Assembly (NCBI GenBank): GCA_964478455.1
Contig: CAYZJD010000053.1
Span: 1-16,929 of the forward strand
From: CAYZJD01 sp964478455
GTDB lineage: Bacteria > Acidobacteriota > Terriglobia > Bryobacterales > Bryobacteraceae
DNA: 16,929 nucleotides
Reading direction: 5' to 3'
Part shown: piece after piece, positions 1 to 7,158 of the stretch
Layout: every line of letters starts with the position of its first letter
How positions within the stretch are numbered: position 1 is the stretch's first letter
Translations under genes and position numbers: made by a program
The notes under the pieces: generated by a model
Seen by the model: only the letters and a program-made list of their open reading frames with translations
Database searches by the model: none
What the model was told of the DNA's origin: nothing

Positions 1-54
1 TTTCAAGCAGAAGACGGCATACGAGATCTAGTACGGTCTCGTGGGCTCGGAGAT
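1..54. other. Illumina P7/Nextera adapter remnant (not genomic)
   Basis: Positions 4-27 match the Illumina P7 flow-cell oligonucleotide. Positions 28-35 (CTAGTACG) have the form of an 8-base i7 index, and I recall this as the Nextera N702 index in adapter orientation. Positions 36-50 match the start of the Nextera read-2 transposase adapter. The four bases AGAT at 51-54 also fit the adapter, but the sequence then departs from it, so the genome starts at about 51-55. This is library contamination left at a contig end. The GTG at 41 that opens the flagellin reading frame is adapter sequence. Confidence 0.96.
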
Positions 55-610
55 CGTGACCTTCAGCAACGCTCAGGGCACGGCCAACGTCACCTTCGAC
101 ACCGGCACGGGCGCATCGGTGGCCACGGCCATCAATGCGATTAACGCGCAGGCGGCGGCGATCGGGATTTACGCCGTTTACGATGCGGCCGGCACGGGCC
201 TGTCGATTCAGAGCAACAGCAGCTTCACGCTGGTGGAGACCCAGGCGGCCACTACCGGCGACGTGATCACCGGCGGGGCCGGCGCCAAGACGGTGACGGC
301 GCCGGCGGCGGGCGCGACCTCGACGGCGAATGCGCTGGCCGCCCTGACCGCTCTGACCGCGTCGGTGACGGTGCTCGGCTCGGTGCAGGGCCGGGTCGGA
401 ACCGGCCAGAACAAGCTGTACTACGCCATCCAGCTCGCGCAATCGCAGGTGTCGAGCTTCTCGGCAGCCGAGTCGCGGGTCCGCGACGCGGACATCGCGG
501 CCGAGGCGGCGAACCTGACGAAAGCCCAGGTGCTGGAGCAGGCGTCGCTGGCGGCGATGGCGCAAGCCAATGCGTCGCCGCAGTCGGTGTTGGCCCTGTT
601 GCGGGCTTAG
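53..610 (+). CDS. fliC: Flagellin, C-terminal part (5' end missing)
   Basis: This is the filament subunit, exported through the flagellar type III system. Only about 185 residues remain. A variable, Ala/Thr/Gly-rich middle domain is followed by a typical D0/D1 C-terminal domain with SRVRDADIAAEAANLTKAQV and a terminal PQSVLALLR motif, which are hallmark flagellin residues. The stop is TAG at 608-610. The true start and promoter lie outside the window, and the apparent GTG start at 41 belongs to the sequencing adapter, so residues before the ATC codon at 53 are not real. The gene ends just before a strong terminator and is followed by fliD, a common arrangement. Identity as flagellin is clear. 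Whether it is the major or a minor flagellin cannot be told. Confidence 0.93.
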   Translation: MVTFSNAQGTANVTFDTGTGASVATAINAINAQAAAIGIYAVYDAAGTGLSIQSNSSFTLVETQAATTGDVITGGAGAKTVTAPAAGATSTANALAALTALTASVTVLGSVQGRVGTGQNKLYYAIQLAQSQVSSFSAAESRVRDADIAAEAANLTKAQVLEQASLAAMAQANASPQSVLALLRA

Positions 611-617
611 CCGGCTC

Positions 618-685
618 GTGGCCCGTAGCCCGCGGTCCGTGGCGATGTTTGCCGACGGGCCGCAGGCCGCGGGCCACGCCTTTTT
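618..685 (+). terminator. Rho-independent terminator after flagellin
   Basis: An arm at 618-638 and an arm at 657-677 can form a stem of about 21 bp with only a few mismatches (both outer ends are GTGGCCCG/CGGGCCAC), with an 18-nt loop. A run of five T follows at 681-685. It sits 8 nt after the flagellin stop and ends 9 nt before the fliD ATG. It should therefore separate abundant flagellin mRNA from fliD, with fliD depending on read-through or an unseen promoter. Confidence 0.8.
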
Positions 686-694
686 CGGAACATC

Positions 695-2047
695 ATGAGC
701 GTCACCAGCACCGTCTTCTCCGGCACGAGCCGCTTCTCGGCGGATTTCCAACAGATCATCGACCGGAGCGTCTCGATCGCCTCGCTCGGGCTGATGCAAC
801 TGGAGAACGGGCGGGCGGCGCTCAACGACCGGTCGGCCGCTCTGAGTTCGCTCGACACCAGGTTCAGCGCGCTCGAAGATGCGATCGCCGCGCTGGCGAC
901 GGCGCTCGACACGGGCTCGTACTCGCTGTCGAACTCTGACGGGACGGTGGTCGCGGCCAGCCTGGCAGCAGGCGCGCTGGCGGGGACGTATACGGTCGAG
1001 GTCGTCAATGCGGGCACGTACACCAGCGCAATGAGCGCCGACGATCTTCCCAAGGTGGACGACGCCGGCCTGGAGAGCATCAGCACTGCGGCGAGCTTCA
1101 CGCTCACCGTGGACGGTGTCGAGTACACCATCGAGCCCGCGGCCAATACGCTGGCGGCGCTGGCCGAGGCGATCAACGCGGAGACGGACGCGGAGGTGGA
1201 AGCGACGATCGTCAACATCGGCCCTCCCGAGGCGGCCGACTACCGGTTATCCCTCAAGAGCGCGAAGCTGGGAGCGGTTGCGCTTCAGCTCAACGACGGA
1301 ACCCGGGATCTCATGACCACGCTGGCGACCGGGACAAACGCAATGTACAAGGTGAACGGCCAGCCGCTGGCGGGGATTACCAGCAGCTCGCGGTCGGTCG
1401 CGATCGCGCCAGGCCTGAGCCTGACGATGCTCAAGACGGGCACGGCGACGCTCACGGTGGCGCGGGGCACGGAAGGGATCAGCAACGCGCTCTCTTCATT
1501 CGTGGCGGCGTACAACGCGGCGGTGGACGAGCTGGACACGCACCGCGGAGAGAACGCCGGCGCGCTCGAGGGGGACAGCGTTCTCTTTACGCTCTCGGAG
1601 GCGTTGCGGGCGATCACGCACTACAACTCCGGAAGCGGCGCCATCGATTCGCTGACGGCGCTCGGCCTGCGGTTCGATGATCAGGGAAAGCTGTCGCTCG
1701 ATGGCAACGCGTTTGCCTCGGCGGCCGCCGAGGGGTTCCCGGCGCTGGAGGAATTCTTCGGGGAGGCGGCCACCGGTGGTTTCCTCAAGCTGGCCACGGA
1801 CGCCCTCGACGGGCTGCGGGACGAGGCGGACGGAGTGCTCACGGCGGCTCTCGATTCGCTCGACGGGCAGATCAAGAACCAGGACGAACGGATCGCTGAG
1901 GAACAGGACCGGATCGACCGGTTGGAGGAGTCGCTGATCGAGCGGATGGCGGCCGCCGACGCCTTGATCGCCTCGCTCGAGCGGCAGGTGCAGTACTTCA
2001 CCGGGCTGTTCGAGTCGCTGCGGATCGCCCGGGAGCGGAGCGGATGA
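695..2047 (+). CDS. fliD: Flagellar filament cap / hook-associated protein 2
   Basis: FliD forms the cap at the filament tip that helps flagellin subunits fold into place. The 450-residue length is normal for the family. The N-terminal ~70 residues are helical with heptad-like spacing, corresponding to the FliD N-terminal domain, although the usual GLxSGLD opening is replaced by FSGTSRFSADFQQIID. The middle is beta-rich, with a TYTVEVVNAGT stretch typical of FliD. The C-terminal ~100 residues are a coiled coil (QIKNQDERIAEEQDRIDRLE) ending in the usual short helical tail. The ATG at 695 has only a weak GGAA upstream. The TGA overlaps the next gene as ATGA, showing translational coupling. No sigma-28 site was found in the short gap before it. 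Confidence 0.9.
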   Translation: MSVTSTVFSGTSRFSADFQQIIDRSVSIASLGLMQLENGRAALNDRSAALSSLDTRFSALEDAIAALATALDTGSYSLSNSDGTVVAASLAAGALAGTYTVEVVNAGTYTSAMSADDLPKVDDAGLESISTAASFTLTVDGVEYTIEPAANTLAALAEAINAETDAEVEATIVNIGPPEAADYRLSLKSAKLGAVALQLNDGTRDLMTTLATGTNAMYKVNGQPLAGITSSSRSVAIAPGLSLTMLKTGTATLTVARGTEGISNALSSFVAAYNAAVDELDTHRGENAGALEGDSVLFTLSEALRAITHYNSGSGAIDSLTALGLRFDDQGKLSLDGNAFASAAAEGFPALEEFFGEAATGGFLKLATDALDGLRDEADGVLTAALDSLDGQIKNQDERIAEEQDRIDRLEESLIERMAAADALIASLERQVQYFTGLFESLRIARERSG

Positions 2048-2346
2048 GCGGGCGCAAGGAGGCGGCGCGCCAACTGGAGGCGGCCATCGCCGCGGGCTCG
2101 TACGGGGAAGCGGAGAAGCTGGCTGAGGAGTGCCAGCGGCAGGTGGAGGAGGAACTCCGGCGTCTGCCGGTCTCCGAGCCCCGGGCCCTCTGCCTCTGCG
2201 GCGAGGCCCGGGACCTTTTCGAGCGCGCGCGCCGGGCAGTCCACGCTGACCGTGCCTGCGCCAATGCCAGGCTGGAGCGGCTGGCCGCCGCGCGGTTCTA
2301 TCGGCGTCCGCCCCGGCCGCGGGCGAGGTTCGCCGCCGAGGGCTAA
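2044..2346 (+). CDS. Small helical protein in the fliT position
   Basis: This 100-residue protein overlaps the fliD stop codon by four bases (ATGA), so it is translated with fliD. Residues 1-45 and 60-85 look like charged amphipathic helices. The tail is basic and proline/arginine-rich (RRPPRPRARF) and probably disordered. In many bacteria the gene after fliD encodes FliS or FliT, the export chaperones of FliC and FliD. FliS lies elsewhere in this window, so this small helical protein could be a FliT-like FliD chaperone. Sequence similarity to FliT is not evident by eye; the assignment rests on position, size and helical character only. Confidence 0.6.
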   Translation: MSGRKEAARQLEAAIAAGSYGEAEKLAEECQRQVEEELRRLPVSEPRALCLCGEARDLFERARRAVHADRACANARLERLAAARFYRRPPRPRARFAAEG

Positions 2347-2446
2347 GCCCGCCCCGGAGCGGCGATTCCTCGCCGGCCGCCAATCTTTCGTCGTCCCACT
2401 CCGGCGGTCCCTGCCACTATCCCTTTGCGAATCAGACGACTGGGTG

Positions 2447-2462
2447 TGGAATCGCACTTGCC
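2447..2462 (+). promoter_or_regulatory. Candidate sigma-54 (-24/-12) promoter of flgB operon
   Basis: TGG at 2447-2449 and TTGC at 2458-2461 are separated by 8 nt, giving the GG-N10-GC spacing required for sigma-54. The full site is TGGAATCGCACTTGCC against the consensus TGGCACG-N4-TTGCW. It lies in the 131-bp gap before flgB, at the head of the basal-body operon. Transcription would start near 2473, only about 5 nt before the flgB ATG. A seven-base core match can arise by chance, so position is the main support. Confidence 0.5.
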
Positions 2463-2477
2463 CTGCTAGCTGCCGGC

Positions 2478-2813
2478 ATGCTGGATCGGATCGCCGGCCG
2501 GCTGGAGCGCTGCCTGGATCTGCTGAGTTTCCGCCAGAAACTGGTGGCCGGCAACATCGCCAATGCAGACACGCCGGGCTACCGGACTCGTGACATCGAT
2601 TTCCAGTCGGAACTGCGGAGCGAAATCGCCGGCGCGCCGCGGGCGGTGGAGGTGGACGGGCTCAAGGTGAACAACGACGGCAACAACGTGAGCCTGGACC
2701 GGGAAGCGCGCTTGCTGGCGGAGAACGCGATCCGCTTCAACATCGTCGCCAGCCTGCTCAGGGCGGAGTTGCGAAGCGTGAAGTCGGCGATTCAGGAAGG
2801 GAGGAACGGATGA
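2478..2813 (+). CDS. flgB: Flagellar proximal rod protein
   Basis: FlgB is part of the proximal rod in the periplasm and is exported through the flagellar apparatus. The N-terminal half carries the family motif LVAGNIANADTPGYRTRDIDF at residues 24-44, which is diagnostic. At 111 residues it is shorter than the usual 130-140, because the variable middle loop is reduced. The C-terminal helix (RFNIVASLLRAELRSVKSAI) is intact. The ATG at 2478 is the only start that keeps the N-terminal helix, yet no Shine-Dalgarno sequence precedes it. With the candidate promoter this suggests a near-leaderless mRNA. It overlaps flgC by four bases (ATGA). Confidence 0.95.
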   Translation: MLDRIAGRLERCLDLLSFRQKLVAGNIANADTPGYRTRDIDFQSELRSEIAGAPRAVEVDGLKVNNDGNNVSLDREARLLAENAIRFNIVASLLRAELRSVKSAIQEGRNG

Positions 2814-3247
2814 GCCTGTTCGGAGCGCTGTCGGTGAGCGCATCAGGAATGGCCGCGCAGCGGACCCGGGCCGAATTGCTGGTGGAGAATCTGGCCAACG
2901 CGGAGACGACACGCACCCCCGAGGGTGGGCCCTATCGCCGGAAGGATGCGGTCTTCGCCAGCGAAGAAGTGAACTCGCCGTTCGCGTCGGTATTCGAGAG
3001 CCTGTCCGATCCTCCGCTGGCGGGGGTGAAGGTGAGCCAGATCGTGGTGGACGCGCGCGAGCCGGAGCGCCGCTACCTGCCGGGCCATCCGGACGCGGAC
3101 GCCGGCGGCTACGTGGCCTTCCCGCGGGTGAACCCGGCCGAGGACATGGTGGACCTGCTGGCAGCCTCGCGCGGGTATCACGCCAACGTGGCGGCGATGA
3201 CGGCGGTGAAAGACATGATCCACCGCTCGGTCGAGTTGCTGCGTTAA
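2810..3247 (+). CDS. flgC: Flagellar proximal rod protein
   Basis: FlgC is a rod subunit next to FlgB. The 145-residue length is normal. The N-terminal motif SASGMAAQRTRAELLVENLANAET is the flagellar basal-body rod signature. The central segment contains YLPGHPDADAGGYVAFPRVNPAEDMVDLL, and the C-terminal helix YHANVAAMTAVKDMIHRSVELL is characteristic of FlgC. The start overlaps the flgB stop (ATGA) and fliE follows after 12 nt, so flgB-flgC-fliE are one translational unit. Confidence 0.97.
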   Translation: MSLFGALSVSASGMAAQRTRAELLVENLANAETTRTPEGGPYRRKDAVFASEEVNSPFASVFESLSDPPLAGVKVSQIVVDAREPERRYLPGHPDADAGGYVAFPRVNPAEDMVDLLAASRGYHANVAAMTAVKDMIHRSVELLR

Positions 3248-3259
3248 GAGGCGCCGGCA

Positions 3260-3556
3260 ATGCCTTCACCGATCTCCGGCACGGGCGCCATCCGGCCGCC
3301 CGATTGGATCAAACCACAGGAGACTGCGCCGAGCGCGAATGATTTTCGATCGGCGCTGGAAGGCGCGATCCGGCGTGTCGAGGGCAGCCGGGTCGAGGCC
3401 CGGGCGGCGGTGGAGCGGTTCCTGACCGGGGAGGCCGAGGACCTGCACACGGTGGCGCTCGCGACCGAGCGGGCCGAACTGGCCTTCGATCTGTTCCTCC
3501 AGGTGCGCAACAAAGTGGTGCAGGCCTACCAGGAGATCATGCGGATGCAGATGTAA
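3260..3556 (+). CDS. fliE: Flagellar MS-ring/rod junction protein
   Basis: FliE links the MS ring (FliF) to the proximal rod and is needed for export to begin. The protein has 98 residues, close to the family norm of ~100-110. The conserved C-terminal half includes TGEAEDLHTVALATERAEL and QVRNKVVQAYQEIMRMQM, the FliE signature. The N-terminus is Pro-rich and variable. The ATG at 3260 has a GAGG motif about 8 nt upstream. It lies between flgC and fliF, its usual place. Confidence 0.96.
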   Translation: MPSPISGTGAIRPPDWIKPQETAPSANDFRSALEGAIRRVEGSRVEARAAVERFLTGEAEDLHTVALATERAELAFDLFLQVRNKVVQAYQEIMRMQM

Positions 3557-3593
3557 AGGCCGCGACTAAGGCCACAGGAGACCGGACAACGGC

Positions 3594-5264
3594 ATGGGGC
3601 AGTGGAAGAATCTGCTCAACAACCTGACAGTAGCGCAGCGGGTGACGATCCTGGTTCTGGCTTTGGCGGTGGGCTTGGGCCTGTTTACGCTAGTGCGCTG
3701 GCGCCGCGAAAGCAACTTCAGGCCGCTTTACACGGGCTTGAGCGCGGAGGATGCCGGCGCGGTGGTGGCGCGGCTGAGGGAGACGGGCGCGGACTACCGG
3801 CTCTCGGAGGACGGCGGGACCGTGCTGGTGCCCTCCGAGAGCGCGGCCGAGTTGCGGCTCCAGATGGCCTCGGTGGGACTGCCTAAAAGCGGCCGCATCG
3901 GCTTCGAGCTGTTCGACCGCAACACGTTCGGGGCCACGGAGTTCACCGAGCAGGTGAACTACCGGCGGGCGCTCGAGGGCGAGCTGGAACGGTCGGTGAT
4001 GTCGATGGCGGAGGTCGAGAAGGCGCGTGTCCATCTGACATTTCCCAAAGATTCTGTCTTTCTTGAGTCGCGCCAGCCGGCCAAGGCGAGCGTGATGGTG
4101 AAGCTCAGGACGGGCGCGCGTCTCACGGCCGGCAACGTCCAGGCGATCGCGCACCTGGCGGCCAGCGCCGTCGAGGGACTCGCGCCGGAGATGGTCTCGG
4201 TGCTGGACATGCACGGCAACCTTCTCAACAGGCCGAAGCGGGCGTTGCCGGGAGAGGGCGAGGAGGCTTCCGAGGCGGCGTTGTCCTACCGGCAGAGCGT
4301 TGAGTGGGACCTGCTCGCCAAGATCCATTCGACGCTCGATCCGCTGTTGGGGGCGGAGAAGTTTCGGGCCGGCGTTTCTGCGGACTGCGATTTCTCGAGT
4401 GGAGAACAGAGCGAGGAAACGTTCGACCCGGCGCGGTCGGTGATGCTCACCTCGCAGAAGACCGAGGAGATGACTGGGGCGGGCGGGGCAAGCGGCGTGC
4501 CCGGCACGGCGTCCAACCTGCCGCGGCCGACCTCCAGGCCGGGTGCCGCTTCTTCCGGCGTCTCGCGGCGCACGGAGAACATCTCGTATCAGTCGAGCCG
4601 GATTGTAAGGCGGGTGAAGCTGCCTCAGGGGACGCTCCGCCGCCTGTCGATCGCCGTGCTGATCGACCAAGGGGCACGCTGGGAGGGAGAGGGTGCCAAG
4701 CGGCGGCGCGTGCTCGAACCACCCCCGCCGGACAAACTCAAGTCGATTCGCGACGTGGTGGCGGCGGCCACCGGATTGCAGCCCGACCGCGGCGATCAGT
4801 TGATCGTCGAGTCCTTGCCGTTTGAATCCACCCTGCGAGACGAACCGATGGTTTCGGCTCCCGTTCCGGCTCCAGCGCCATCCGGAGGATGGCCGCCGTG
4901 GCTGGAGCCGCTCGCAAGAGCGCCCAAATGGGTGCAGTGGGCCATGACAGGAGCGGCCGTGCTGCTCCTGGTCCTGGCCGCCGGCGCGGTGTTGTTCTTT
5001 AGACGGCGCGGCCACCTGGAGGCCGAAGCCAGCACGCAAGCGAGCCTGCCGCAAGGAACCGGCGCGGCGAGTGCCGGGGCGGCGGTAGCGACATCGAAAG
5101 GGGAGAGGCGGCTGGACGCCGAGGCGGCGGCCTTGCTCGAGCTGGGACCGGCGCCGACCAAGAAGTCCGACGTACTGGTGGCGCACCTCCGGGAACAGAT
5201 CAAGAAGGATCCGGCGGCGCCGGCGCAGGTGCTCCAGACCTGGCTGACCGAGGAGCGGGAATAA
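3594..5264 (+). CDS. fliF: Flagellar MS-ring protein
   Basis: FliF forms the MS ring in the inner membrane. The 556-residue length is normal. There is a transmembrane helix at about residues 17-34 and a second at about 447-470, followed by RRR. The ring-building domain lies after TM1 (FRPLYTGLSAEDAGAVVARL, LPKSGRIGFELFD, FTEQVNYRRALEGELERSV), and the second conserved region contains ARVHLTFPKDSVF. The cytosolic tail SDVLVAHLREQIKKDPAAPAQVLQTWLTEERE is the FliG-binding segment. A low-complexity Ala/Pro linker precedes TM2. AGGAG lies 13 nt before the ATG, a long spacing. A 246-bp palindrome-rich spacer separates it from its partner gene fliG. Confidence 0.98.
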   Translation: MGQWKNLLNNLTVAQRVTILVLALAVGLGLFTLVRWRRESNFRPLYTGLSAEDAGAVVARLRETGADYRLSEDGGTVLVPSESAAELRLQMASVGLPKSGRIGFELFDRNTFGATEFTEQVNYRRALEGELERSVMSMAEVEKARVHLTFPKDSVFLESRQPAKASVMVKLRTGARLTAGNVQAIAHLAASAVEGLAPEMVSVLDMHGNLLNRPKRALPGEGEEASEAALSYRQSVEWDLLAKIHSTLDPLLGAEKFRAGVSADCDFSSGEQSEETFDPARSVMLTSQKTEEMTGAGGASGVPGTASNLPRPTSRPGAASSGVSRRTENISYQSSRIVRRVKLPQGTLRRLSIAVLIDQGARWEGEGAKRRRVLEPPPPDKLKSIRDVVAAATGLQPDRGDQLIVESLPFESTLRDEPMVSAPVPAPAPSGGWPPWLEPLARAPKWVQWAMTGAAVLLLVLAAGAVLFFRRRGHLEAEASTQASLPQGTGAASAGAAVATSKGERRLDAEAAALLELGPAPTKKSDVLVAHLREQIKKDPAAPAQVLQTWLTEERE

Positions 5265-5311
5265 CGTCATGCCTCGTACCATTGCTGGGTCTGAGCCTCG
5301 CTGCGTGTGGA

Positions 5312-5500
5312 GCGCGCAGTCTTGCGCGCCACGCTGGCAGTCCTGCCGGCGGATAGCCGCGGCGGACGGGGCACTGCCGACGCGACCGCCGGCATTGCGG
5401 GCCTGGCGGCCCGCTCCACCGGGGAGGATCTGCACCCCGAAATGTAGGAACTCCAGCGGCAGGCCTTCAGCCTGCCGCCCCGCAGGTGAAAGCGCCTGCG
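5312..5500. repeat. Cluster of GC-rich palindromes between fliF and fliG
   Basis: The 246-bp gap 5265-5510 holds several inverted repeats. 5312-5329 has 7-bp arms GCGCGCA/TGCGCGC with loop GTCT. 5336-5347 has arms GGCA/TGCC with loop GTCC. 5456-5478 has perfect 9-bp arms GCGGCAGGC/GCCTGCCGC with a 5-nt loop. 5481-5500 has arms CGCAGG/CCTGCG with an 8-nt loop, ending 10 nt before the fliG ATG. No T-run follows, so these are not ordinary terminators. They look like REP-type dispersed palindromes. A related hairpin lies at 8518-8536. An 81-residue open frame across this region has no recognisable features and is not called. Confidence 0.65.
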
Positions 5501-5510
5501 CCACCGCGTC

Positions 5511-6542
5511 ATGATCGTTAACACGGGACGGGCCGCGCTGGCGATTCCGGGGATCCGCAAGGCGGCAATCTTGCTGATGATCCTCGGCGAGGAATCGAGC
5601 GCCGAGCTGATGCGGCAGTTCAGCGACGACGAAGTTCAGTTGGTAAGCCGCGAGATCGCCCGCATCTCGGCGATCAGCCCGGAGCAGGGGGAAGCAGTCC
5701 TCGAAGAGTTCCACCAGATGACGCTGGCCCGGGACTACGTCATCAAGGGCGGACTGGACCATGCCCGCCGGCTGCTGGTAACGGCGTTCGGCACGGACGC
5801 GGCCGACAAGATCCTGTACCGGCTGACCAAGACGCTACACGCCGAGCAGACCGATTTCACCGCGTTGCAGAAGGCCGATCCGCAGCAACTGGCGCGGTTC
5901 GTGGCGAGCGAGCACCCGCAGACAGTGGCGCTGATCGTCTCGCAGCTCAACCCGGCGCAGGGGGCGGCGCTGCTAATGTCGCTGCCTGGCAGCATTCGCT
6001 CGGACGTTGCCATGCGGATGGCGAACCTCGATCAGATCTCGCCGGAGATCATCAATAAGATCGCGGAGATCATCCATCAGCGGCTGAAAGGGATCGGCGA
6101 GCTGAGTCGGCAATCTTACGGCGGCGTGCGGGCGCTGGCCGAGCTGCTGAACCGGCTGGACTCCGGCGCGACCAAGGAAATCCTCGAGGACATCGGGCAG
6201 CAGGATGTCACCCTGGCCGACAAGGTGCGGCGCCTGATGTTTGTCTTCGAGGACCTGCTGCTGATCGACGCCAACGGCATCAAGGAGATTCTGGCGAAGG
6301 TGGACCGCAAGCTGCTGACGCTGGCGCTCAAGGGTACGAGCGAGCAGTTGCGCAACCACATACTGGCGTCGATGTCGCAGCGCGGCAAGGAGATGCTGGT
6401 GGAGGACATGGAGGCGCTCGGGCCGGTGAAGATCAAGGAGGTGGAGGCGGCGCAGCAGGCGATCATCGCGGTGGTGCGGCAACTGGAGTCCGACGGCGTC
6501 CTGAGCCTCAAGGAGGCGGCTGGCGAGCAGTATGTCGTGTAA
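5511..6542 (+). CDS. fliG: Flagellar motor switch protein, rotor
   Basis: FliG sits on the cytoplasmic face of the MS ring and takes up torque from the stator. The 343-residue length is typical. The N-terminal FliF-binding domain begins GIRKAAILLMILGEESSAELM. The central domain carries the EHPQ motif at residues 134-137 (SEHPQTVALIVSQLNP). The C-terminal torque domain shows LMFVFEDLLLIDANGIKEIL and ASMSQRGKEMLVEDMEALGP, matching the charged torque helix region. The start at 5511 lacks a clear Shine-Dalgarno sequence and follows a palindrome by 10 nt, so initiation may be affected by that hairpin. It overlaps fliH by 11 nt. Confidence 0.98.
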   Translation: MIVNTGRAALAIPGIRKAAILLMILGEESSAELMRQFSDDEVQLVSREIARISAISPEQGEAVLEEFHQMTLARDYVIKGGLDHARRLLVTAFGTDAADKILYRLTKTLHAEQTDFTALQKADPQQLARFVASEHPQTVALIVSQLNPAQGAALLMSLPGSIRSDVAMRMANLDQISPEIINKIAEIIHQRLKGIGELSRQSYGGVRALAELLNRLDSGATKEILEDIGQQDVTLADKVRRLMFVFEDLLLIDANGIKEILAKVDRKLLTLALKGTSEQLRNHILASMSQRGKEMLVEDMEALGPVKIKEVEAAQQAIIAVVRQLESDGVLSLKEAAGEQYVV

Positions 6543-7158
6543 AGTGCTGCGGGCGGCGCAGGCGGACCGGGCCCAGAGGTTGCAGTGGCCCGGCCCGGAC
6601 AGCCCGCCGGCCGGCGGCCCGGCTTTCTCGCGCGCCCCCTGGGACCGATCGGCGGGCCGCAGCCCCGGCGATGAGGAGACGCGTGTTCGCGACGCTCACC
6701 GGGCGGGTTTTGCCGAGGGAGAATCAGCCGCGCGCCGGGAGATCGAGCCGGTGGTCGAGCGGCTGGCGCGGGCCATCGAGTCGCTCGCGTCGATGCGGGG
6801 GCGGCTGAGGCGGTTGGCCGAGGAGGACGTGGTGCGGCTGGCGATGGCGATCGCGCGGCGGATTCTGCGGCGGGAACTGGCGGTGGACCCGCAGGCGGTC
6901 GAGGGGCTCGCGCAGGCGGCGCTTCAAAGGCTGCAATCCGAGGAGACCGCGCGCGTGCGAGTGCATCCGGCGCTGGCGCAGGCGCTCGTGTCCGCGCTGG
7001 GGCGGGTGGCGCCGGGCCAGGCGATCGAGGTGGTCGCCGACGCAGGCCGCGAGGCCGGAGACGTGGTCTTCGAGACCGAACGCGGCAACCTGGACGCGTC
7101 CGTGGAAACGCAGCTTCAGGAGATCGAGCGCGGGCTCGCGGACCGCCTGCGGCGATGA
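6532..7158 (+). CDS. fliH: Flagellar export ATPase regulator
   Basis: FliH is the peripheral stalk-like partner of the export ATPase FliI. The protein has 208 residues. The first ~55 are Pro/Gly/Arg-rich and poorly conserved. Then comes the usual AHRAGFAEGESAARREIE helix (alternating Gly/Ala repeat region), followed by a FliH/YscL-type C-terminal domain with VRLAMAIARRILRREL and GDVVFETERGNLDASVETQLQEI. It lies between fliG and fliI with overlaps on both sides (11 nt with fliG, 4 nt with fliI). The N-terminal start is the least certain part, as a later start is possible. Confidence 0.92.
   Translation: MSCKVLRAAQADRAQRLQWPGPDSPPAGGPAFSRAPWDRSAGRSPGDEETRVRDAHRAGFAEGESAARREIEPVVERLARAIESLASMRGRLRRLAEEDVVRLAMAIARRILRRELAVDPQAVEGLAQAALQRLQSEETARVRVHPALAQALVSALGRVAPGQAIEVVADAGREAGDVVFETERGNLDASVETQLQEIERGLADRLRR

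Noticed and set aside
3309..3335. TCAAACCA-N11-GCCGAGCG resembles the sigma-28 pattern
   Set aside because: It lies inside fliE coding sequence, the -10 has G in place of the conserved T, and no gene start follows.
5269..5514. An 81-codon + strand frame between fliF and fliG
   Set aside because: Its composition follows the palindromic DNA, with no ribosome site and no motif. It overlaps the fliG start by four bases, but the hairpin repeats explain the region better.
3690..5762. A 690-codon open frame on the - strand
   Set aside because: It is antisense to fliF and the start of fliG, rich in Arg/His/Gly typical of high-GC shadow frames, with no recognisable domain.
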